Part shown: piece by piece, positions 9,037 to 18,400 of the stretch | Layout of the letters: each line of letters opens with the position of its first letter | How positions within the stretch are numbered: position 1 is the first letter of the stretch | Source: an uncultured Pseudoteredinibacter sp. | GTDB taxonomy: Bacteria; Pseudomonadota; Gammaproteobacteria; Pseudomonadales; Cellvibrionaceae | DNA: 64,000 nucleotides | Assembly (NCBI RefSeq): GCF_947500695.1 | Contig: NZ_CANMSS010000009.1 | Span: 1-64,000, forward strand | Reading direction: 5' to 3' | The notes under the pieces: model-generated | Database searches by the model: none | Told to the model about the DNA's origin: nothing | The model's input: only the letters and a program-made list of their open reading frames with translations | Program-made: the position numbers and the translations under genes

Positions 9037-10443
9037 ATGAATGTGTATCAAGCAATTGTGGCGAAGGACGATGCCACTGCTCAGCTTGACGCCATTGAAG
9101 GCATAGACAACAAAGAATGTTTCACTATCGTCGACTATGATAGCGCTGCATTCTTAGCTCACACCACAAACACATTTGACTTACTACTGCTGAATCTATC
9201 GGATTCATCGCTTGCTGAACAAGATAAAATACTCTGGCAGGTAAGAAGCTCAGCACTGGACATTCCAGCCGAAATCCTGATTTTCTGCCTCAACGAGAGC
9301 CCTCTATCTAGTCATCTGGCAGATGGCTTAATCCATGCAGGCAGAAATTTATACAGCCAAGTTGAACGTTTTTATGAGCGTCAGTCTCAATTGTTAAAAC
9401 ACAAAGGCAACAGCGCTATTGATCGCTTTTTGGCCTTTGCTTGGCCTAGGGAGAACTTTCAGTTGACACCCAGGTGGCAACTACAGGAAAACTCCAGCTA
9501 TCAATATCCTCTCCTGGCCTGCCTGGGAATTCTAGAAGAACAGAAAATTCTCGCTCAATGGCAGCATACAGACATCCTCAGCGCTGGCGATCTTGTCGAT
9601 CGCGTCCGCCAATGTCCGCGCTGCGACAGTGAGCATTTGAATTATGTGGACATTTGCCCACGCTGTAAAAGCATTGATATCAACAGCAGCGTTTCACTGC
9701 ATTGCTTTACCTGTGGCCATGTCGGTGAGCAAGGCGAGTTTCAATTAGATACGGCCCTGCGCTGCCCAACCTGCCTTACCCAACTTCGTCATATCGGAGT
9801 AGACTATGATCGTCCACTAGAGCGCTTTCACTGTGCATCTTGTGACCATCGTTTTATCGAAGGCCAAGTAATAGCTAGTTGTCACAACGGCCACAAGCAA
9901 CGACCTGACGAGCTGAAAGAGCGCCGGCTCTATCAATATGTGTTAGGGCCAGCCGCCGAGCAAATTGCCAGCGTCGGACGCATCTTTGATAATCGCGCCT
10001 TACAGTGGGGTGAAGATACCTCCATTGAGAACTTTAGCTGGCTACTGCGTTGGAGTAATGCCAGTGCACAGCGCCACCAACACCAACATTTGCTACTGTT
10101 TCTAAACTGGGAAGGTGTTGCTGAAGCGATCACCCAATGGGGTGAAGAACGCGCCATGGCTCAAATAGCAGAACTACAAGAGCGCTTGCACAGTGTTATC
10201 CGGCAAACTGATGTATTTGCTCAGATAGACTCCGATAAAGCTGTTATTTTACTTTGCCACACCTCGATAAAATGGCTAGATCAAATCGCTGCTAAGTTAG
10301 CCAGTATTGAAGCCGCCAATGACGATTCGATATTAAAACTCCAGGTACGAAACTTTCCTCTGCCAAGCCAAGACTTACCAGAAAACACTCAGCAGTGGCT
10401 TCTAGCCCATGCCAACAAACTGGAACTCGATCATGTTATCTAG
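9037..10443 (+). CDS. TackOD1-type zinc-ribbon regulatory protein with degenerate GGDEF-like C-terminus
   Basis: I read this 468-aa soluble protein as three parts. Residues 1 to about 120 resemble a receiver-like alpha/beta fold without a clear phosphoacceptor. Residues about 150-330 fit a TackOD1 metal-binding output domain: a cluster of CPRC, CPRC, CFTC, CPTC and CASC pairs from C193 to about residue 260, plus a final C..H near 282-286. Residues about 330-450 look like a GGDEF fold (helices, then IRQTDVFAQIDSDKAVILL), but the GGDEF loop reads IDSDK, so cyclase activity is unlikely. It overlaps the next gene by 11 bp, implying coupled translation with a glycan synthase. I infer a regulator of that synthase. 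The domain reading is by eye. Confidence 0.7.
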   Translation: MNVYQAIVAKDDATAQLDAIEGIDNKECFTIVDYDSAAFLAHTTNTFDLLLLNLSDSSLAEQDKILWQVRSSALDIPAEILIFCLNESPLSSHLADGLIHAGRNLYSQVERFYERQSQLLKHKGNSAIDRFLAFAWPRENFQLTPRWQLQENSSYQYPLLACLGILEEQKILAQWQHTDILSAGDLVDRVRQCPRCDSEHLNYVDICPRCKSIDINSSVSLHCFTCGHVGEQGEFQLDTALRCPTCLTQLRHIGVDYDRPLERFHCASCDHRFIEGQVIASCHNGHKQRPDELKERRLYQYVLGPAAEQIASVGRIFDNRALQWGEDTSIENFSWLLRWSNASAQRHQHQHLLLFLNWEGVAEAITQWGEERAMAQIAELQERLHSVIRQTDVFAQIDSDKAVILLCHTSIKWLDQIAAKLASIEAANDDSILKLQVRNFPLPSQDLPENTQQWLLAHANKLELDHVI

Positions 10444-11779
10444 CATTGAGTTTTGGACGCTGAATACATTTTGGAATTTCTTTTACCAGCTGCCCAATAT
10501 GGTCTTTATTCCTATGTTGGTATTGCTGGAATTACCCCTTATGATCATGGGCATTGTCGGTTGCCTACGATGGTATCAAAGGCGCTACCTAGATGATCAG
10601 GCCGAGGCTTTTAACTCGGCCAGCGTGCAACCAAGGCGCAACCCAAAAGTGTCCTGCATTATTACCTGTTACGCCGAAGGCGATGCCATTATTAAAACCA
10701 TCGATACTCTTGCCGAGCAAGTTTACGACGGCAGCATTGAGATTATTGCGGTAGTTGATGGCGCCAGTGTAAACAAAGACACCTATGCCGCCGCCCTATC
10801 CTGCCGCGATCAATTTTCCCAGTATCAAAATCGTGAGTTTGTGATTTTACCTAAGTGGCAACGTGGTGGCCGAGTCTCTACCTTAAATGCCGGCCTGGCG
10901 AATAGCAGTGGTGAAATAGTCATCAATGTCGATGGCGACACTTCCTTCGACAACACCATGGTTAGAGAAATGGTGCGCTTGTTTGATGACCCTAATGTAC
11001 CTGCCGCCGGGGGCGCTCTACGGGCCCGAAATCACAGCGACAACCTACTGTGCAAAATGCAGGGCATTGAATACTTATTGTCCATGCAAACCATTAAAAA
11101 CGGCTTATCCGAATGGAACTTGCTTAATAATATTTCTGGTGCTTTTGGGGCGTTTCGCAGAGATTTCTTACGACATATCGGGGGCTGGGATACCCACACG
11201 GCCGAAGACTTGGATTTGACCGTAAGAATAAAAACTTATTTTCAACGTCACAAAAATCTCCGCTTAGGCTTCGCTCCATTAGCCGTTGGTCACACCGATG
11301 TTCCAGCCAGCTTGAAAGATCTTCTAATGCAGAGATTACGCTGGGATGGCGATTTGTTATTTTTGTATCTGCGAAAACACTATAAGAGTCTATCCCCAGA
11401 TTTAATGGGCACCAAATCCTTTATCTATACTTTGATATACGGTGTTGGCCAGAATGTCGTCTTACCGATAGTGGTATTGTTATACACCATTTGGCTGCTA
11501 GTTACCTACCCTATGGTATTCTTTATCGCCTTAATGGCCTTCTTGTACACACTTTATGTATTCAGTGCCGGGCTGCTATTTATTGTACATATGGCACTGA
11601 TTTCAGAACGCCCCAAAGAAGATATACGCTTTTTAATCTATCTACCCCTATTCCCGCTATACACCATGTTGATGCGCTTTTGGTGTGTATTTTGTTTACT
11701 GAACGAGGTACTTCGTCGGGGCCATGAAGAAAGCTCAATGGCACCTTGGTGGGTACTCAAGCGCGGGAACAAGTTTTAA
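10433..11779 (+). CDS. Processive family 2 glycosyltransferase (cellulose/hyaluronan/PNAG synthase-like)
   Basis: This inner-membrane polysaccharide synthase has an N-terminal membrane segment, a GT-A domain and C-terminal membrane helices. The processive GT2 signature is complete: VDGDTSFD (D167, D169), the TAED base motif (E258, D259) and QRLRW (Q300-W304). The ATG at 10433 is preferred over the upstream in-frame ATG at 10409 because it has better spacing and only an 11-bp overlap with the preceding gene. The HlyD-like gene begins on the base after its stop. The polymer made is unknown. No PilZ domain is seen, so control probably comes from the TackOD1 partner. Confidence 0.85.
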   Translation: MLSSIEFWTLNTFWNFFYQLPNMVFIPMLVLLELPLMIMGIVGCLRWYQRRYLDDQAEAFNSASVQPRRNPKVSCIITCYAEGDAIIKTIDTLAEQVYDGSIEIIAVVDGASVNKDTYAAALSCRDQFSQYQNREFVILPKWQRGGRVSTLNAGLANSSGEIVINVDGDTSFDNTMVREMVRLFDDPNVPAAGGALRARNHSDNLLCKMQGIEYLLSMQTIKNGLSEWNLLNNISGAFGAFRRDFLRHIGGWDTHTAEDLDLTVRIKTYFQRHKNLRLGFAPLAVGHTDVPASLKDLLMQRLRWDGDLLFLYLRKHYKSLSPDLMGTKSFIYTLIYGVGQNVVLPIVVLLYTIWLLVTYPMVFFIALMAFLYTLYVFSAGLLFIVHMALISERPKEDIRFLIYLPLFPLYTMLMRFWCVFCLLNEVLRRGHEESSMAPWWVLKRGNKF

Positions 11780-12886
11780 ATGGACGTTAGATTTAGCCCC
11801 TTAAAACAAACCGAGCCAACTCGCGAAAATGGCGTGCAGCTGCAATATGCCCCGGCAAAACGCACCGCCTATAAGGCCCGCTGGTATCTCATTTTAGCCT
11901 TGGCCTTAAGCCCAGTGTTTCTATTTGCCTTATGGTTGTACTTCAGCTGGGTAACTGTTACTTCAGATGGGGTGGTATCTATGACCCCACAAAAATTAGT
12001 CAGCCCTGGAGAAGGAATTGTTGACGAAATTTTTGTTGACGTTGGCGAGACGGTACACAGTGGCTCACCGCTCATTCGAATCAAAGCACCGGTGTTAGAT
12101 GCCGAAATTGCCGAGATTGAGCGAGAGTTAGATATTCTGCTTGGAGCGACAAAACTTAATAACCCGGAACTCGAACGAGTTTTGGAAAACAAGATTACAG
12201 CGGCCAAAGAGAACCAAATAAAAATGGCCGAGCAGCTTGAAGAATACCAACAGCTTTACCAAGCTCAAATCATTCAGAAGGAACAGCTCAATCAAATTGA
12301 ACAGCTAAACTTTCAGGCTGAGCTTTGGTACAAGGAAGCCAAAAGCGAACGCTTGCGAGAACTTGCTGCCCAGCAACGTGATAATATCAGCGGCAGCCAA
12401 GCCAACCAGGTACGTCAATTACGCCAGCAATTAGTCACCCTAAAAGCGCGCCGGGAGATGTTTGTTATTCGCTCAACTGATACGGCAACAGTAAATGACA
12501 TAACCGCTGCCGAGGGTGATATTGTGGGCGGCGGAAAAGAGCTTATGTATCTATCGGCACGCTCCGAAGCCAAAGTCATCGCTTATTTAGAACCCAAGTT
12601 CGTAGACTTTACCCAGCTTGATAGTAAAGTCAGTATTGTTTTCCCCAATGGCTATAGTACCGAAGCTTTTATCAGCCAGCCCGTTACCTTAATTAGAACA
12701 CTACCGAGCCGCCTTGCGGATCCCTTTGAGAACAATCGTCCAGTATTAAAGGTAACACTGTCGTTCAGTGAATCACTACCAGAACGACTGAGAGTGGAAG
12801 GCTTACCTGTTGAAGTAAAACACGGTAATGTGGTGATTGATAACCCACAATATCAAGCGGCTTACTTCAAGAACTGGTTCAACTAG
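11780..12886 (+). CDS. HlyD / Alg44-like periplasmic adaptor protein
   Basis: This 368-aa protein has a short cytoplasmic tail, one membrane helix (about residues 33-55, WYLILALALSPVFLFALWLYF), a barrel-sandwich lipoyl half (MTPQKLVSPGEGIVDEIFVDVG), a long alpha-helical hairpin (about residues 105-230) and a C-terminal beta-barrel. Such adaptors bridge inner-membrane machines to the outer membrane. Directly downstream of a GT2 synthase with zero intergenic bases, it is most like the adaptor part of alginate Alg44, but it lacks the PilZ domain. No outer-membrane porin gene is adjacent, so that component must be elsewhere or not needed. Confidence 0.85.
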   Translation: MDVRFSPLKQTEPTRENGVQLQYAPAKRTAYKARWYLILALALSPVFLFALWLYFSWVTVTSDGVVSMTPQKLVSPGEGIVDEIFVDVGETVHSGSPLIRIKAPVLDAEIAEIERELDILLGATKLNNPELERVLENKITAAKENQIKMAEQLEEYQQLYQAQIIQKEQLNQIEQLNFQAELWYKEAKSERLRELAAQQRDNISGSQANQVRQLRQQLVTLKARREMFVIRSTDTATVNDITAAEGDIVGGGKELMYLSARSEAKVIAYLEPKFVDFTQLDSKVSIVFPNGYSTEAFISQPVTLIRTLPSRLADPFENNRPVLKVTLSFSESLPERLRVEGLPVEVKHGNVVIDNPQYQAAYFKNWFN

Positions 12887-13088
12887 CCTTCGACTCCACC
12901 CCCTTTAAAGTAATAGACACAGCTACTCGTCTTTTTCAGACTACCTATTTGCATCAAAGTATGGAGGTTCTCTCTAGTTGTGGTGTTATATGGCTTGAGC
13001 CCTGTCTAGCCTTTAGCTTTGAATTGTGCAAGGATTGATCAACCCGTCGAACCGTCGCATAAGGCTCACATAACAGCAATAAAAAGAG

Positions 13089-13376
13089 ATGATGACTATG
13101 TCCACTCCCCAGGATGTGCAGACGCTTATCCGTAAAAAAAATCGCCTTCGCCTAATCATGGCGCTGTTCATTATGGCCCTGTACTTTGGCTTCGCCCTTG
13201 GTTATGGCCCACTGAATGAACTCTTTGCCGAGAAAATGGCGGGCAGCCTCATACCCTTTGGCTTGGTTTACTTTGTAGGGCTGATTTTTAGCTTTGTGAT
13301 CATTGAGATGATCTATCTGAAAATAGCCAAACAGCTCGATCCGAAAGAAGATGAGGTAAGCCACTATGCGAAATAA
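13089..13376 (+). CDS. DUF485 family membrane protein
   Basis: This 95-aa protein has two membrane helices (about residues 20-42 and 52-78) with the typical DUF485 pattern LVRKKxRLR...YFGFALGYGPLNELFA. Proteins of this family (YjcH) are encoded next to ActP-type acetate symporters, and here the gene overlaps the symporter start by 11 bp, so they are co-translated. The exact role is unknown; an accessory or stabilising role for the transporter is the common inference. Several ATGs are available (13089, 13092, 13098). Confidence 0.85.
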   Translation: MMTMSTPQDVQTLIRKKNRLRLIMALFIMALYFGFALGYGPLNELFAEKMAGSLIPFGLVYFVGLIFSFVIIEMIYLKIAKQLDPKEDEVSHYAK

Positions 13377-15006
13377 GAGCCTATTGGCCGGCCTATTACT
13401 GCTAGCACCAAGTCTAGCTTTGGCTGCGGGCAGTATCGATGGTGAAGTAGAGCGCCAAAGCGTTAACCCCACCGCGATTGCCATGTTCTTGGTCTTCGTC
13501 TGTATTACTCTGTTTATCAGCTATTGGGCTTCTAAACGTACCAATACCAGTGCCGAGTTCTACACCGCTGGTGGTGGTATCAGCGGTTTGCAAAACGGCG
13601 CCGCCATTGCTGGCGACTTTATGTCGGCAGCCTCCTTCCTAGGTATTACCGCACTGATTTACGCAACCGGCGTAGACGGTATGACCTTGGCACTCGCGGC
13701 CTTTGCCGGCTGGCCAATGATGCTGATCTTGCTGTCTGAACGAGTGCGCAACCTCGGTAAGGTAACTTTTACCGATGTGGTGGCGCTTAGATTAGAGCAA
13801 ACCAAAACTCGTGTGATTGCCGTTTTGGGCTCGGTATCTGTTGTAATTATGTACTTGATCGCTCAAATGGTCGGTGCTGGTAAGTTGATCGAGCTGTTAT
13901 TTGGTTTGCCTTATGAAGTGGCTGTTATCATCGTGGCCGCTTTGGTTATGGCTTATGTTGCCTTTGGTGGCATGCTGGCAACCACCTGGGTTCAAATTGT
14001 TAAGGCATTGCTGCTGTTAAGCGGTATCACCATTATCGGTGTACTGGTGTTGCACAGTGTGGATTACGATTTTAATGAACTGCTTCAGCAAGCGGTTGAT
14101 AAACACCCTCGCGGTGGTGACATTTTAACCAATGGTGTTTGGATCAGCGACCCCATTCAGATTCTTACGCTTTTGGTTTCCATGATGTTTGGTACCTTAG
14201 GTTTGCCCCATATTCTGATGCGACTGTTTACTGTGCCGAATATGGAAGAGTCACGTAAGTCAGCGTTCTACGCTTCGGTCTTCATTGGTTATTTCTTTAT
14301 TTTGCTAATCGTTGCGGGCTTTGGCACCATTGTCTATGTGATGGGCAACCCTGAGTACACCGACTCCGCCGGTAAGTTGTTAGGTGGCGGTAATATGGCG
14401 GCCATTCACTTAGCAAATGCGGTTGGTGGTGATCTATTAATGGGCTTTATGTCTGCTGTAGCTTTTGCCACTATCTTGGCGGTAGTTGCCGGTTTAACGG
14501 TGGCTGGTTCAGCTGCAATCTCTCACGATTTATACGCGCAAGTCTTATGCAAGGGTAAACCCGACCCTGATAAAGAGATTCGCTTAACTCGTATCGTTAC
14601 CTTGGTCTTGGGGCTTTTGGCGGTTGCGCTTGGTATCGTTTTCCAGGAGCAAAACGTTGCGGTTATTGCGACGCTTCCAATGGTGGTCGCGGCCAGTGTT
14701 AACCTTCCTATTTTGTTGCTGTCTTTGTATTGGTCGAAGCTTACAACACGCGGCGCTGTAGCCGGTGCCATTGTGGGTTTTGTGTCGGCGATTGGTCTTA
14801 TTATTATCGGGCCAAAGGTTTGGGTAGATATTTTGGGCTTTGAAACTGCCCTCTTCCCTTATGATTATCCAGCTTTGTTTACTATGCCTGCGGCTTTCTT
14901 GGCTATTTGGCTTGTATCTATTATGGATAACTCTGAGCGTGCCAAGCAAGATCGCGAGTGTTTTGATCGTCTTGTGCAAAGTTCTGAGACTGGGCGAATA
15001 GCTTAA
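13366..15006 (+). CDS. actP: Cation/acetate symporter ActP (sodium:solute symporter family)
   Basis: This 546-aa inner-membrane transporter of the SSS family imports acetate and related short carboxylates with a cation. An N-terminal signal-like segment (LLAGLLLLAPSLALAAG) is followed by about 13 membrane helices. The conserved SSS sequence AEFYTAGGGISGLQNGAAIAGDFMSAASFLG appears near residues 60-90, and the family motif GLPHILMRLFTVPN lies in the middle. Length and pairing with DUF485 match ActP. No acetyl-CoA synthetase gene is adjacent. A strong terminator follows about 60 bp downstream. Confidence 0.92.
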   Translation: MRNKSLLAGLLLLAPSLALAAGSIDGEVERQSVNPTAIAMFLVFVCITLFISYWASKRTNTSAEFYTAGGGISGLQNGAAIAGDFMSAASFLGITALIYATGVDGMTLALAAFAGWPMMLILLSERVRNLGKVTFTDVVALRLEQTKTRVIAVLGSVSVVIMYLIAQMVGAGKLIELLFGLPYEVAVIIVAALVMAYVAFGGMLATTWVQIVKALLLLSGITIIGVLVLHSVDYDFNELLQQAVDKHPRGGDILTNGVWISDPIQILTLLVSMMFGTLGLPHILMRLFTVPNMEESRKSAFYASVFIGYFFILLIVAGFGTIVYVMGNPEYTDSAGKLLGGGNMAAIHLANAVGGDLLMGFMSAVAFATILAVVAGLTVAGSAAISHDLYAQVLCKGKPDPDKEIRLTRIVTLVLGLLAVALGIVFQEQNVAVIATLPMVVAASVNLPILLLSLYWSKLTTRGAVAGAIVGFVSAIGLIIIGPKVWVDILGFETALFPYDYPALFTMPAAFLAIWLVSIMDNSERAKQDRECFDRLVQSSETGRIA

Positions 15007-15066
15007 TTGAGTATTCATGCTGGTATAAAAGAGCCGCTCTAAGTGGCGGCTCTCACAGCTGACAAT

Positions 15067-15106
15067 AAAAAAGCCCGATATTGAGATTCAATATCGGGCT
15101 TTTTTA
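15067..15106 (+). terminator. Bidirectional Rho-independent terminator after actP
   Basis: The hairpin AGCCCGATATTGA-GAT-TCAATATCGGGCT is flanked by an A run on the left and a T run plus TATT on the right, so it can work on both strands. A second GC hairpin without a T run (GAGCCGC...GCGGCTC, 15030-15053) precedes it. Confidence 0.9.
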
Positions 15107-15123
15107 TTAGGTGATTTGCGACC

Positions 15124-15231
15124 AGAATCTAGCTTGGGGCAGTGCTTTTCCGCTCCGACGCTGCGTCCATGCAGCCACCCGTTCCGTCCAGGAGCCTAGT
15201 CGCTCCAAATCACTACCCCAAGCTAGAGTCT
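15124..15231. repeat. 108-bp palindromic intergenic element
   Basis: Imperfect 21-bp arms (15124-15144 and 15211-15231, 19 of 21 matching; cores CTAGCTTGGGG and CCCCAAGCTAG) enclose about 66 bp with further short stem potential (CTGCGTCCATGCAG). It encodes no protein and sits between terminators. It looks like a small MITE-like or REP-like element; an RNA structure is also possible. No target duplication was recognised. Confidence 0.6.
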
Positions 15232-15239
15232 TAACCCTG

Positions 15240-15402
15240 TGCTTTTGTTTTGATATCAAATTACACACTTCATAACATGGGTGAAGAGGTTTTTACTTCG
15301 TTGACGGACTGATTAAGTCCTATTTCTTCGATAGTAATGTTGGCAAAGCGTTGGACTCATAATTTGATTTTAGATTGCGCCGCCCAATTGGGCGGCTTTT
15401 TT
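15240..15402 (+). ncRNA. Possible small RNA ending in a strong terminator
   Basis: A near-perfect plus-strand Rho-independent terminator (GCCGCCC-AATT-GGGCGGC, then six Ts, 15379-15402) stands with no protein gene reading into it: actP already ends at a terminator about 270 bp upstream, and the next gene is on the other strand. A short hairpin GGACT-GATTA-AGTCC lies at 15306-15320. This suggests an independent short transcript, but no promoter was identified. It could instead be a backup terminator. Confidence 0.35.
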
Positions 15403-15433
15403 GTACTCTATTATTAAATGCCAAACATGAAGA

Positions 15434-18400
15434 TCATTGAACGGAAAGTTTGCGTCTGGCGAAAACACTGATCAGCAAACCCATCACAAACAACAATCCG
15501 ACCGGCATGGTTGGAATGCCATTAGCACCGCTGCTCAATGCCAACTGGAAGCTGGCCACCTTACCGGCTACGGTATTTGCAGTACCGTCTCTTGGCGTAA
15601 TCTGGACACCCAGTGGGCGCCCTTGATCTTGCAGGGTCGGTCGATAGCTGGCGGCTTTGGGTACAGACATCGCGTGCTTTGTATGCACTTTAAGTGCCGA
15701 AGACTTTTTCAGCGGGCTAGCCGTTATAAACTCCTTCATGCCGTTTACGACTCTAAACCAACGTACCTCTGTGCCCTGCTCTGCATCGCCTTCATCATCT
15801 ACATAATCAAAGCTTGCTATCAGCTCGCCTCCAACTTCGGGGCTGCCGCTAATTCGTAGGTTTTCAATACGAGGCTCATTGTTGCCATTGCCATCGGCAT
15901 CAGCGTCCAACAAGTCAGATACAAAGTCGCCGTCTAAATCCGCGGGTTTATCAGCAGCATCTTTGCTATTGGTTTTATTGGCGGCTTCGTCGGCATCACT
16001 ATAACCATCGTTATCATCGTCGTCGTCGTTGCGATCGGATATTTTGTCGCCATCAAAATCAGCAGGTGTATCGCCAGCGTCTCTTGGGTTGGTGCCGTTA
16101 TCTTGCTCATCTTGATCGCTGAAGCCGTCGTTATCGTTATCGGTATCGCTTAGATCCGAAATATTGTCGCCATCAACATCGTTGGCCGGCTTGCTTGAAG
16201 CATCGTCAGGATCAGTACCGTTGGCCTTTTCGTCGCCGTCACTAAAACCATCGCCATCACTATCAACAAGGTTTTCGATATCGTCGGGTACACCGTTGCC
16301 ATCGCTGTCTACCGGCTTTTCTGCCGCCGAAATCAAGCTGGTATTTGATTTATGCTCGAAGCCATCATTGATACCGTCTCCATCGCTGTCTGGGTTACAA
16401 ATATCACTGCCTAACTCGGACTCAAGTTGATTGCTAAGCTTATCGCCATCCGGATCAGCGTTCGCATCACTAGCATCATCTAGGCGTAATCGATAAGCCA
16501 AGCTGGCACAGCTTGCCTGACTGACGCTGGCCAATTCAAAGGCATCGTCCATGCCGTCATCATCACTATCGTGGTGGTATGGGTTTGCGCCATTTTGTGC
16601 TTCGGCTAAGTTATTGAGTCCATCATTATCATAGTCAGCCGCGGCCTCATAATGTAATCCCGCTGTGCTAATAGCTTCACCGGACACAGGGTTTAGAAAA
16701 TCGTTAAAATTTCCTAGCTGAAGCTTAGCCTGTACGAAAGCGTTTAAGCGATCTGGAAGGTTTAGATACTGCAGCTCATACTGATCACTTAAACCATCGC
16801 CATCAGTATCGGAATCTGCGGGATTGGTTCCTGCCGCATACTCTTCGGCCAGTGTTAAACCATCACCATCACTATCACCCGCTAAGGCTGCGGCATTAGG
16901 CATATTGGAGTCGATCGGATTTAAATCCAAACCGGTAAAGGCTTGATGATAGGTCGCCTCAAAGTAGTCATCAAAACCATCGCCATCGCTATCCACAGTA
17001 TCAGCATTACTGCCAAAGAATGGATGGCTAGCGCAGCCAGGGTTTGGATCTTGGCGATCACCACTGCGATAAGGCAATGTGCTCGACGGTGGTGTACAGG
17101 CTTCTGCCTCTTGACCATTTATTAGCTTATCGCCATCAAGATCAGCATAGAACTCTGGGTAGCTGGGTATTTCAGGTCGATCGAAACAGAATGGGAAAGG
17201 CTCAGCTACAAGCAAATCAAATTTAACCAAATTCAAACTTGGAAAAGCCAAGAAATCAAAATTAAATAGATCCGGGAAATCAGGAATTGAAGGTAAGCTG
17301 ATATTAAATCCAGGTAAACTTACATCTGGTAACAATGATTTTAATTGGCTTAGGATGGCCTCAATAATTTTATTGGCCAATTCCTCTAGCTTATCTAAAC
17401 CTGGGATATTGCTAAGACCTTCTAAAATAGAAAGTACGGAAAAACTTGTAAAACCGGCATCAATACGTATCTCAAATAAGGCGATAAGTTGAGACAAGGG
17501 ATCAAAAAACGCATAAAAGGCCTCTTCTAAACGCTTTAGCTGCTCTTCAATTTGATCCAATACCGCCATCAATTCAGCAAGATCCGTTGGTGCCGTGAAG
17601 GCATCGCGAACTAACAATACTGATTGATCAGTACTGTAAACAATAGTATCTAAGCCAACGTTTTGATCAGCAGCAAAGTTCTTAATACGATCTTCAAGAG
17701 CCTGTCGGCCGGAAGGGAAACTGGACAAATCCACACCTGCAGCCACTGAGCTGCGGTCGTAACGATCATTTTGACCAGTAACCATTTTGCTGGCCGTGTT
17801 CAAGACTGGATTAAATCCCAGAGGGGCATCAATATTAAAAGTTACTGGCGTACTGCTCACCTGATACTGGGTTACACCGCCAACAATGCCATTTTCTGTA
17901 TAGACAAAGCTATCGACAGTAGTCCCAGCTGAACCATTACCCGTAGCGATGATCTCTAGGGCATCCATTCCCTTATTGCCTTCGGTATTCGCCGCACAGA
18001 AAAATGCATCGCTGTATAGACCATAGCCCTTATCGACATACTGATAGAGGTTGTCACTAGCGCGCTGCCCTTGTTGAGCTTTGTCTCGTAACTTGGCGAT
18101 TTTTTCGCGCAGGGGTTTAACGCCTTCGTTTTCAACTCGGCCAACGAAGTTTTCTACGCTATCAACGCCAGGTTTAACGGTGGAAATAATCTGTCGAATA
18201 CGCGCGCTTTGCGCCTTGATAGGCCCCAAGAAGCTGGCCGCCTTTAACATGGTATCGGCACGATCCAAGTCACGCTTAATACGCTTTAGACGGTCGTGCA
18301 AACGCTTCACTTTTAAAGTTGCGTCATAAGCTTGACTAGCGTGTACGCGCAACTGACCTAGATCACTATCCAAGTATTCTAAGTTTGAGCTCAGCTTCTC

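Noticed and set aside
15353..15363. GGACTCATAAT, resembling a tRNA-Met anticodon loop
   Set aside because: The flanking bases do not form an anticodon stem or acceptor arms, so no tRNA is supported.
15437..15859. 140-codon plus-strand frame antisense to the giant gene
   Set aside because: It mirrors the coding strand of a gene with clear signal peptide, repeats and C-terminal tail and has no protein features of its own.
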